Shown: piece after piece, positions 35,384 through 45,291 of the stretch
Layout: the number at the start of each line of letters is the position of its first letter
Position numbering within the stretch: position 1 is the stretch's first letter
DNA from: Rhizophlyctis rosea
Taxonomy: Eukaryota; Chytridiomycota; Chytridiomycetes; Rhizophlyctidales; Rhizophlyctidaceae
Reading direction: 5' to 3'
Assembly: GCA_027596075.1 (NCBI GenBank)
Contig: JADGJC010000314.1
Location: 1-45,291, forward strand
DNA: 45,291 nucleotides
Notes under the pieces: model-generated
What the model was told of the DNA's origin: nothing
Seen by the model: the letters and a program-made list of their open reading frames with translations, nothing else
The model's database searches: none
Position numbers and translations under genes: made by a program

Positions 35384-35471
35384 TGCATGGTCCGGGAATC
35401 GAACCCGGGTCTGCCGCGGACTGCTATTGCGCAAATGGCAGGCGGCAATTCTACCACTGGACCAACCATGC
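35384..35471 (-). tRNA. tRNA-Gly (anticodon GCC) with a 17-nt intron
   Basis: On the minus strand the acceptor stem GCATGGT pairs with ACCATGC, followed by discriminator A. The D arm holds the A box (TGGTCCAGTGGTAG), the T arm is GGGTTCGATTCCC (B box), and the anticodon stem GCCGC pairs with GCGGC around loop C-T-GCC-A. Seventeen bases after A37 (TTTGCGCAATAGCAGTC) interrupt the loop at the canonical intron site, one base 3' of the anticodon. Without them the tRNA is 71 nt including the discriminator, normal for tRNA-Gly. A Pol III terminator follows. It decodes GGC/GGU glycine codons. Confidence 0.96.
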
Positions 35472-38400
35472 TTTGATGAAGAATTGTCCGTGGGAAAAGC
35501 CCCCGTAACGCTAACATAGTCCGTGGCAACACAAAAGCATTGCAATATCAGAGATTGTGCCCGGAAGGCGGCAGAGATGCGATGCCTCTTTTCAACCTTT
35601 CGGATGCAAGTCCTAGTCCTTCTCAACAAGCTTCGGAGGTTTGACGACATTGTGTTCAATTGGGTGGTTGACGGCATGGAATGTTTACGTCATCGACCGA
35701 CCGTCCCCCTCCAGCCCCACTTCCCAAATGTAATTGGTTGACACAACTCCCGTAGCTAACACTCAGCATTTGTCAGATGAAATGGCAATTGAGATCCTTA
35801 GGACCACATCATTGCGACTTCCGAAGCTCGTGATCATCCCAGCGGAGAACCGATTTTTTGGACTCAATATTCTGATGGATCATACACCTATTGCTTGGAA
35901 TTGGGCGCGTTTCTCATATGTGCCTGGCAAAGTTTGAATGGGTGAAAGGGACGTCCGGCATCACATATATTTCAGCTTCAAGTTGACAATGCATGACACT
36001 CTTCTCGCCACACTCTGCCTCCAAAAAAAGCACAATTAGTACCAAGGTGGCCGCTTGAAGCTCGTCGAATCAATTTCAACTAATTTCGATGCATCGACTG
36101 CTATGACCGCAAGCAAGAACGCACTCATTAGGGACAAAAGGAGTGCTGCTTTCCGTCAAACTTTCCTTCATGGCTCATGCTTCTCCTGCAAAGAATCCCA
36201 TCAGCACAACCATGCGAGGCAAACACGCTCAATCGTCCGTATGCCACTCACGAGGCTTACCTCAAGAAAGGGCATCCACTCATCATGGCTATGGCTTCAA
36301 CAGAACCGATGCAGCCTTCTAGGACGTAAGGCAAAACGCAGCATCAATCAACCGCAAGGATGGCGGTTGTGTGCAACTTGGCATTGCAAGCCAACGCAGG
36401 TGTATAATGGGAACTGAACTTTTTTGGCTTTTCAACCTTGCAAAACTCACGATTCCAACCTCAATCATTAATAAGACACATGCTGGTCCCCAATCAGCAT
36501 GACAATAGTCCGTTCACGACGGACAATATGCAAATGCACGAAACGCAGCATCCCATTGCTACTCAGGAGAGTTGCTTTCTCCAGCTTCTCCGTAAGTATG
36601 TCGACCTTTGAATATCGAAAAGATCACCCACACCTCAAGGCAAATGACCCTACAAAAGCAGCATTCACTTGATCAATCCCCCTACGAACCTTTGATACGA
36701 GGCTGTATGGTTTGCGCATTTTCTGAAGAAGCAATTTGTCATGTGGCTCATATGGTGTACGGTGACGAGGTCCCCACCTGTAATCACCATGTTTTGTCTC
36801 TGACTGACACGTGCCATACAGGCCTCGGCCATTGCACATTTTCGTTAATCTTTTATGTGATGTTGATTCTATTTGCGATCAGGCGACCTTGGTATCCGAC
36901 CTTTGATAAGGGTGGTGTGGGCCGGTGATGGGTTACGATGACCACTTGGCCGTGGCCGACGCACTTATCCAATTTCTTAATGGGTTCGTTGCTTTACTTT
37001 TGTTGATGTTTGTGAGCTGTGTTGGGGTGTGGTTGAGCGAACAATCCTGCCCCCCACCCGCCAAAGCGCAAGGTGAGGTCCCACTGATGTTGAAGTCAGC
37101 GCTTCAGGCGGTCGACGCACTAGTACAGACTTGAAGAATCTCTGTCCGTTTGCGTCGGCTTTTAGGACTACATGGGCGAGAGAATCCATAAAGATAACAG
37201 TATACAGCACCAGCCCCCGCCTGTCGCCAGCGCTGATAACATCGTCATCTAATTCAATTTCATCACAGTCAACGCTACAACCTTGCTTTTTCTCAGCGTC
37301 CAACAAAACAAGGCGAATAGACGATCCACTGTCTCTGCGAGCACCTCCACTCCCTATCAGGTAGCACACTCAGATCATGTGACTCTTTCGGTTTACTTCC
37401 GCGTCAACTTCTTTTGGTTTGGCAAAGTGTCTTGACAAGAAACAACACCGTCAGTCCAGAAACGCAGCGTCATTGTCATTGTTGAGTTCAGTGATGTGTT
37501 CAACGATGATCTTCAATCCACCCAAGGCTTCATTTGCAATCCACACATTTTGTCTTAGTTTGCGGATGATGCATGCACATCCGGAACCGTGCTTCTAGTA
37601 GTTGAGAAAAAGTAATCACAGCTCGTTGTGGATACTTGTAATGCTACACATAGCGATAAAGGCATCACCAGAAGTCTGCTATCGTCCCTTTCCTTTCGAA
37701 CTTATGAGCATGCTAGATGAACACTACGGCCTTCCGTATATCAACACCTGTTACGTCAATTGTTTGGGGGTCCACTCAGAAAACACGTTCATGCGACAGA
37801 TTTGTGTTTTTGCGACTCAAATGATCCTATGCAGCTGAAACGGAATGTACAAACACAACACAGAGGCATAAGCTGGAGGTCAACATTACGACGCAACACC
37901 TGGACGACTTCCAGAACGGGCAAAAACTCATGCTCAAACCTATTTCTCAGTGCCTCACATCACATGTCGTGGGCGACCGCACTGGGTTGCCGAACGCAAT
38001 TGTGAGGATCAACTTATTTCGTCAATCCCTCATAGCAAGTGTGCACAATCGGCTCTAGCCATTTGTCCTGCGCTGAAAAAATTGCGTTTGATCGTCTTAT
38101 TTTCATCATCTTGAACATCCCAGTCGCGACCACACTCAGCAATGTTATAGCCTAAACGAAGTGGATGGAGGCCGATCTAGACAGTGGGCATAACTCCGCG
38201 ACGATTTAACACCTGCTTCTGGACGGTGCGCGAGGTCCTTTTTTGATTTCACCGCTCAGTCTTCGCATTTGTCGCCGTCAGTGGCGTTGCAACATGTGTG
38301 CAGTCAAGCAGGGCTGCGACTTGCAAAAAAGACAGCATTGTGGGCGATTGGATCCCACTCGTGTGATGTCTTCATCACAGACAAGTCAGTAAGAGACCAT

Positions 38401-41400
38401 CCCACAAAGCCGGGTATGATGTTCCACTTGCATTCTTCCGTGCGATTATCCTTCTTCAATGCCATCGCCCAACCTCAGCTCACAGATAATGACTGGTGCC
38501 CGAAAACAGTTGTCACAATCTCAACCGCAGATGACGGCGCAATCATGCACGCAATGAAGTCTGTTGTGAGAAGGAGAATCTCTGACAATACAACCACCCG
38601 TGCCGCCTCATTGAGTCATGCTATTCGCTGTTGTATTTTGAAATGTTTCCATTGAACCATGTACGACTGCTACACACCTAGCAGTTGCGAAAGAAATCAG
38701 TACCAAACCAAAAAGGAAGAAATCCTGTCAAAGCATGCACACTGCTCCGTAGGGACCAAGTAGTGCACGTGTAAAGAGATGTTTCCGCCCATTTTGCAGA
38801 GACCCTGATACTTTCAAATATACCCCAGTCTTACACCGGAGTCCGGTCAAAACTCCACACATTAAACACTGACATCAGCGGCCGCAAGTTTGTTGACTGC
38901 GTGCATGCAACCGAACGTTGTTCCTTGAAATTTTACTCCTAGTCAGGCGTTCGAGTCGGTCTACGGAGATCAAATCAAGGTTACCTTCACTACTCTCATT
39001 TGCTTCCGTGTGCGCTCTAGTACGCATTCCGCCACACGTGACATGTGATGGACATGTTGTCCACCCCAGATGATCACCTTCTTTGCGAAGCTCCTCTTTA
39101 ATGGCTCCACACCTCGCCATATACTTTCAGCGTCATAGAAAAAGTGGTCGACACGTGACACGAGAGTGTCTATCATGGACACCATCGCACGGACTAAGCG
39201 GACACAAAGAAGTTCAGGCGTAAAATATAAATAAGACTGTGCCTTGCGATAGCATCACGTACCGTGGTTGAAAACGTATGTTGAGGCTTAGAAAGCGTCA
39301 AGAATGTTGACTTTACCGCAAGCATACAGAACAGGTTTTGCATGGAGGCGGCAACTCGCTCTCGTGTGTGTGTCTCAACCATACAGTGCAGAGTGTCATG
39401 ATGGTTCTATTTGCTTTTTTTGTGGCTGCAATAGCAAACCTTGAATCAGGGTGCATACTACCACCGGGAACATCCCGAAAAGGTGTTGCTTGATTGATGG
39501 AGGAAGTCAATGAAAGCCTCTGCTTCACCACAAGCTGTCACAGTTGCCACACGCTGTGATGTGTGGCGTATCTGAACTGACATCTCTCGTAGCAGTGTGG
39601 GTTTCCATCCCTACCTGCGCCAGCTTCTCTGCAAAGGGTCCAGTCCATGGCGTTTGTTATATACTCGGGAACACCAACTGCACAGGTCGTGACGCTTCCT
39701 CCGACAAGCTAACCGCTCCCTCAGTAGGCCTACCTCCAAATCTGCCTTGCTTTTTTGTCCATATTTAACATCCCAGAACCCACATGTCGGCAAACGGTGC
39801 GTCCTTTTGAACATCGCCACCCCAAGTTCCCTTATTCCAATCTTGAAATCCCCCACGCCGCCGAAAGCTCATGTGCGGTCGAACGCCCCGCACATCCTGC
39901 CCTTTCCTGCGATCTTCCGAACCTTTTTCTGCATAACGTCTAGTCATACAATCCCACTAACGATAACGTAATGTGCCGGATTCTGAGCTGTAATTGTCAA
40001 ATTGCACACCCAGCTATTGTCGTAACACGCAATTGATTTTCTTTTGAATGGACACATCCAGTCGGGGGACCGTATCCCAAATCTCAAAAGGCAAATCACA
40101 GTAGTGAACATCGAGATGGGCAGATTGGTAACAAAAGACCATATCAGCGGAGTTTGGATCTGGCATCCGCTCACAGCAGTTTTACCCGTAACAGCCGACT
40201 TTACTGGGCTCATTCGACCTTTTTAAGCGTTGTGATGTGTTTCTATGCACCTTGAAAACGTTCGGTTGGTGGCAGCCGAGCCAATCCAGCAAATTCAAAA
40301 TCCATCACTCAATGGAAAAAAGGGAAGGCAAAGGCACCATCCTCAATCATAACGTCTCCAAGGTACCGTCCGCCCTTTTTGGTCTATCCTTCTGACTTGC
40401 TGAAAAACCTCAACCTGGCAATCGCAATCAGTGGTGCACAAATGTCGGTAGAGATCGGCATCTACCTTGGATAATTGTTTCTGGCTAGGTTGACTCTAAT
40501 CAGGGAATGGTATGTCAATCATTACAGGCGACCCAGTTGACCTTTCTTTTCTTTCGATTACATATTCTTATATTGCTCGAAACTCCGCCGTCAAACCATC
40601 AACACATATATGCCTGCAGGAATCTCAACCTGCAAGGAATGCGGTTTGTCCGAATCCAATGTTGCCTTACCCTACCGATGTGATGCCTGACAAACATGAT
40701 GGTGAGATTTAGCTTCGTCCCAACAATACCGTGCTTCTCAATAATACCATTCCACCCCGATTCAGATCTCCCGGAAGAGAGTTTCGAGTGGATGTCCTCC
40801 TACATAAGCTTCTTTTTATAAAGCTCTACAGATGAAACATTGCTATATATTCAAGCGTAATGGTGCCAAAATATATATGAAAACAGAGGCTACGGATATG
40901 ATGTTCGGCGATGGTTCACGCCCATGCAGCTGCGCAATGAATAAATGAGAGCTCGCTCTGGGAAAGCTTGTAGATCGTTGTTAGATGACGGTGTAAACTT
41001 CAGCTATTGAGCCCAGTACAGAGAATATGCATGGGGCAAAGTCCATTGAGACACACTAGGGGGCACACTTCCCATATCACGGCAACGCCTTTACACAGGT
41101 CAAGCGACAAAATATTGATCGTGGAAACCAGTAACTGCTAGCAGCGGTACCGAGCGCTTACTTTCTTTGCTCAAACTTCTTTTTGGCTTTTCCGCTTTCA
41201 AGGATGGCCAAAAACAAAGAGTGCATGTCGGAAGTTGAAATTTCGAACATGTTTGAGATTCCCATGATGTGGCGGCAACACAAGGATGAGAGTGCACGGT
41301 CAGCTTCCTGACAGAATAGCTGAGGCTGATAAAACGCAGAACAAAATGGAACACAAAAAAGATCATCGTCGCCGGTGTCTGAGAGCGGCATCAGGTTGAC

Positions 41401-44400
41401 TGCCAACATTGACACACCGACGTATAGTTCAACACTGGCACAATACGATGATCTGTGAAAAGTGCGAGGTGGCGTAAAGACCCAATTTGTGGCCGCTGAG
41501 GATTCAATATACTTCACTGGCGAGTGCCTTGTGTCATGAGTTCTCACTGCTGTCTGGTGTGAACGATCAGGCCCATGCACCCATTCGGGGATCCCCCGTA
41601 CCTTATGATTGCACTTTTGAAGCAGAAATTGCATCCCTTGTGTTGTAGTTACACGAAGCCCACGCTGATGGTGATACGGCTCCCATAGCCACGGTGTCGT
41701 TCATTTCGTTTGCATATCCCAAGATGCCAAATTTTGACTCGGGAAACTGAGTTTTGATCAGCCTTTCAGCTGCACCTATTTGAGGAGTCCTTGTTCAACA
41801 TTTTTCGTCTCTGTTGCAACTTGGTGGGTTCATAGCAGTGCTATAAGACCTGCCATGGTCCCGGTCAGGTAGTTCTTCCCAATGGAGAGTTGAGTACCAA
41901 TAAGGGAGTGATATGTGCTTCCGAGGACAGTCTAGTAGTTCAACATATTTATTCCGAAATACGGCTACGCGCCGCCATTTCTTTTTTCGTAGCCGGCGAG
42001 ATACAACAGCCACGTAAAAGTTCCAACGCCCCCACCATCACGACCCTTCTACTCCGGTCATGGGGAGTTTCCGGCTTCGAATGACTCGCCTCCTATACCC
42101 GTCCTTTTCGTTGATTCCTTTTGTCAAAGTTCTCTGATGCCAGATTCGGGAATGGCTTGTTTCCACAGAGCAAAAGTAATGAGAGAGTTGTTACTCATTG
42201 GGTATGCCTTGGGTGCATGCTAGCCACGTCCCCTTTTCCCAACATCAAGGGCATCAATGGTCATCACATACAACGCCAAAAGATCTGATATCATATGGTT
42301 AACCTCAGTCTCAGGAAGCATTCATCAAATGGTGATCTCTATGAAACGTACAATGCTGTCTGTTCCGGAGTTGCAAAGCATATACAGTACATGCATCTTC
42401 TTTTCTCATCTTACCGACGAATCTGGAACACCTCACCGGACAAACCGGAATCAAAGGGGACCAAGAAAGCCTCATGGCTGCAACAAGTCGAAGGCAGACA
42501 ATGGCACAATGCTCCCTACGTGGGATTATGTGCAATAAGCTACGCTCTCCGGCGTGCATCTTTTTTTTTCTTGGTTTTCAGATACTAAGGAGCTCTTCAT
42601 AATTCAAGCATTATACATCAGGCAACAAGTTCCACTCACATCCGACGGCACCCATATGCAGAATATTCTCCATGGGGCATGAAGTATTCATCTCAAACAC
42701 CCCCTGTGCTCGTGGATGAGCGCCCCACGAGCACACCTGCAAGTGTACACAACCTGCATAGGGTATAGTCTCGCTCGAAGAGCCCTCCTCGCTAGATGAG
42801 GCAGTTTTGGTTTGACCAAATCTAATATCTTGATTGGGTTCGGGCAGATCTGTTTGAACTGATATCTTCTTGCGCGGTTTCATTTTCACTGGCATGAGCA
42901 GGTGGTATTCGCGCATCACCAGTAATGCAATACCATGAACATCAACTCTGTCTCGCCGTCTACGCGGCAAGCAAAGGGGGTGTTCATCCCAAACGTGATT
43001 TTCAGCCTAATTCAACCTGGACTCCCGCCCAGCTTTCCTTTTTCTATGCCCTTATATGAACAGCCAGACCCAAAAGTTCATGAAGCAAAAAAAGGACCGT
43101 TCGCGAACTATGTTGGTCATGGGTATTTGATGCTATTCATGACGCCCATTACAGGCTGCTGTCCTCTTGAATACTTTCTACTAAGCCATTTCAATAGCAA
43201 GCACTCTGGTTGGTGTTATCTGCCCACTTGAACATAACAGCTTCATCATAGAAGCCGACCATCAAGCTTTGGGACGCCATACTGAGCCATGTGCAGTATC
43301 ACCTACCACTTTTGATGGTTTGACGAAGAACTCGAGGCCCAAAAATCACAAGCGCAAAGCGAGATGTTGCGAACTACGACGTGTATCAGGGTATATTTCC
43401 AAATGGTCTACGTAGAACGCAGATGCATAGTACAACCTACCCTGCATGTCGGTAGCAATTGGAGGGCAACAGCGGATACAAGATTTAGACCTGGTATTGG
43501 ATCTATATGGTTGTTTCTCCTACTTGGTTCTTGTCAGTCAACCCCAGCGCATTCACACTGCGAATGCAATTTCGAGAAGCCCTGCCCCTGGAGTCTCGTG
43601 TCCTCATCGTGCTCACCCGCATCCCCTTTTGTCGTTGTGGAAACTTTGAAGACGTGTATGGATCAAAAAAGTTCCGCAACAAAAAGGTCAGTGCCCAAAA
43701 CCACACACAAAAGGAGTAGCCAGTGGGAAACATCATGATGCTCCATAACTACATACTGAACGTCGGATGTACATAAAGGAGTTGAAGATCCGAGATCCTT
43801 CTGTGAATGCCCGAGTCCCCGTAAAAAGGTCCCTCGCTGAGCGTCAGCAGATCGCAAGGTGTCACGGCGATTGGAGCGTAGCATGAAACAGAAGGCTGGG
43901 TTTGGGTGTGGTACGAAATGGGATGACCCACGCTGGGAACTGATAAGGAGTCGAGGTGCATGGATTGTCAGATCCGATTCAGCCAGTTGGCACCTGGACA
44001 TTCATCAGACCGGCCCGAGCGACCTCACAATCTCCTCCAACGTAAAGAGGAGGTGCGGTGATGCATTAGCAGAACATGTATTTTGTTCTTGACATTTACA
44101 GTACATGTGACTGCCAGCACGGTGAAAAAAAAAAGATCCGACATGCTAGGGTAATGAACGGAACAACCCCAAGAGCGAGCTGGCCTTTCATGAGCCCTAC
44201 CACCGCGACACTCAAGTCCAACCGACTCGGTACTGATTTGCAATCAGGTACCTACACTGGCGACGATCGAAGTTCATAAGCAAAAATTGGGGATTGCGCA
44301 ACAACTGCTTGTTAAACCAGACAGGCCGGGATGTCTGGGTAGTTCATGCACCCCGAATCAATCTTCTTTGCATTCGCTTGAAAGTGCTGTGTCCGGGCGC

Positions 44401-44730
44401 CAGCAAAAAGAACTTTTTCGGAGAAGGCCTCAAGGAGGCTGTACGAAGGACGCTTAACCTAACGCCAGCACTGGATATTTCAATTTCAAAGACTTTCAAT
44501 GTAGAGAAAAAAACATGAATTTTGGAATCTTGTTCTATATGATACAGGTCTCCTTACACACAAGTGAGTTGCATCGCCCGTGATGCCACCTGCGCTTGAT
44601 AACCCTACAATCATGTAATAGCACTCCATGGCGGTTTCACCCCCGCATCAACTAGGATCGCAAATGTCCTAATCAAACCATTCAACAACACCCCAACATA
44701 TTCCCCCGACTACGTCCCCGAAAACAGAAC
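35472..44730. other. Long gene-poor stretch, 9.3 kb
   Basis: No gene could be supported with confidence. Composition is even, and open frames of 60-158 codons occur on both strands at the density expected by chance. A few pieces look exon-like: 37451-37594 on the minus strand (listed), 36977-37369 minus, 38970-39186 minus and 41158-41634 minus. They could be remnants of old genes or transposons, or very intron-rich genes with weak codon bias that I cannot reconstruct by eye. No inverted terminal repeats, long direct repeats or tRNA genes were seen. Confidence 0.4.
37451..37594 (-). CDS. Possible terminal exon of an unrecognised gene
   Basis: A strong acceptor (TTTTTCTCAACTACTAG, with branch-like CTCAAC) opens a 47-codon frame to TGA with protein-like composition, including LGGLKIIVEHITELN. 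An upstream exon ending CAA-GTATCC at about 37636 would join in phase 0 across a 41-nt intron, but its own 5' end is unclear. No family is recognised. Confidence 0.22.
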   Translation of the reverse strand, partial: KHGSGCACIIRKLRQNVWIANEALGGLKIIVEHITELNNDNDAAFLD

Positions 44731-45291
44731 TCACCGACAACTCCTCTTATGCACCTTCCAATGCGCAGCCTGACATTCCCTCCCACAATACTTGACTTGC
44801 TTACATCGCCCGCAGCGCTGTAGAGTGCTGGGGGTGGACCCACATTTCGCACAGGCGTTCTCTGGAACCGGCGTAGCGGCCGGCGTTGACGGGGACGGTG
44901 CCGGGGTAGAGGGCGCGGGAGTAGATGGACCACCGCCCATCCCGCCAAACATCCCCCCACCAAACCCTCCCGCCATCCCACCAAACATCCCACCCATCCC
45001 CGGCCCGAAAAACATCGGTCCCGTCCCCCCTCCAAACATTTGTTCTAACTGCTGTCCCATTTGCTCGAAACTATCGTTGAAGTCATCCTGCTTCGCGGCG
45101 TCCGCGGCGGAATCCGTTGCGGGAATCGAGTACCATGTTTTGTGGGGACCTTTCATTGTCGCCATTCCCATTCCGAGGGAACGACATTCGGGTGGGTAGA
45201 TTTGGCAGGAGGTTAGGTTTGGGCATGAGGAGTGGAAGGAGGTTTCTAGTTCGGTGGGGAGGGTTTGGGATATGGCTGTGCGGGGTTTCTG
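44731..45291 (-). CDS. MYND zinc-finger protein, 3' part only
   Basis: The frame is open from the window edge to TGA at 44731-44733, giving the last 186 residues; the start lies outside the window. Order: a partial N-terminal region with scattered Cys; a TWYSIP segment; an acidic/Gln helix; a Gly/Met/Phe-rich tract (about residues 95-125, repeating GGMFGGM-like units); a Pro/Ser/Thr linker; then a complete C-terminal MYND finger. The zinc ligands are C147, C150, C160, C163, C169, C173, H181 and C185 (counted from the window edge), the full C2-C2-C2-HC set, with the typical KYCGRECQ core. MYND domains mediate protein-protein contacts in transcriptional repressors and SET-domain proteins. No SET domain is visible in this part, so the partner is unknown. 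The first internal ATG (45171) is probably not the start, because the frame continues upstream to the edge. Confidence 0.9.
   Translation of the reverse strand, partial: QKPRTAISQTLPTELETSFHSSCPNLTSCQIYPPECRSLGMGMATMKGPHKTWYSIPATDSAADAAKQDDFNDSFEQMGQQLEQMFGGGTGPMFFGPGMGGMFGGMAGGFGGGMFGGMGGGPSTPAPSTPAPSPSTPAATPVPENACAKCGSTPSTLQRCGRCKQVKYCGRECQAAHWKVHKRSCR

Noticed and set aside
36977..37369. 130-codon minus-strand open frame with protein-like middle part
   Set aside because: Preceded immediately by TGA, begins with GTG rather than ATG, and the only upstream acceptor is weak. No domain recognised. Mentioned only as part of the gene-poor block.
41158..41634. 158-codon minus-strand open frame
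   Set aside because: No family recognised and no splice or promoter support; could not be told from chance.

Overview
The window reads as nuclear DNA of a filamentous or zoosporic fungus. Genes carry short GT...AG introns (mostly 56-90 nt) with CTAAC- or CTCAAC-like branch sites, starts sit in ACCATG or AACATG contexts, and the protein families (sugar-porter MFS, MYND, C2, uL29/RPL35, small secreted Cys-rich proteins with Kex2-type sites) are eukaryotic and mostly fungal in style. The order or phylum cannot be assigned. A run of ten N at 27616-27625 shows this is a draft scaffold.

Layout. (1) 1722-6776, minus strand: a ten-exon gene I assembled by hand. It encodes about 1465 residues: an N-terminal TIR domain, a CHORD-like Cys/His zinc motif, a long beta-rich region, an acidic linker, at least seven short amphipathic helix modules and a Pro/Gln-rich tail. 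(2) 10247-11927, minus: a two-exon sugar-porter transporter with strong codon bias. (3) 17509-17857 and 22572-23090, plus: two small secreted Cys-rich proteins, each split by one phase-0 intron. Their upstream DNA is dense in GAAGGGA-type motifs. Between them, at 18931-19468 on the minus strand, lies a short unrecognised gene. (4) 23796-24312, minus: a single C2-domain protein. (5) 28039-29138, plus: ribosomal protein L35 (uL29) with unusually long introns and no visible ATG exon, next to the scaffold gap. (6) 35384-35471, minus: an intron-containing tRNA-Gly(GCC). (7) 44731-45291, minus: the 3' end of a MYND zinc-finger protein running off the window.

The rest, more than half of the window, is gene-poor. 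The long stretches 11.9-17.5 kb, 29.1-35.4 kb and 35.5-44.7 kb hold only weak exon-like pieces, two small tandem repeats and one diverged copy of the RPL35 3' flank.

These genes do not form a pathway. The most notable object is the TIR gene. It keeps a glutamate where TIR NADases have their catalytic one, and it joins the TIR domain to a CHORD-like module and putative oligomerising helices. That would suit an immune or cell-death signalling protein, but the function is inference. The second is the pair of secreted proteins with similar intron position, similar C-terminal Cys pattern and shared upstream motifs.
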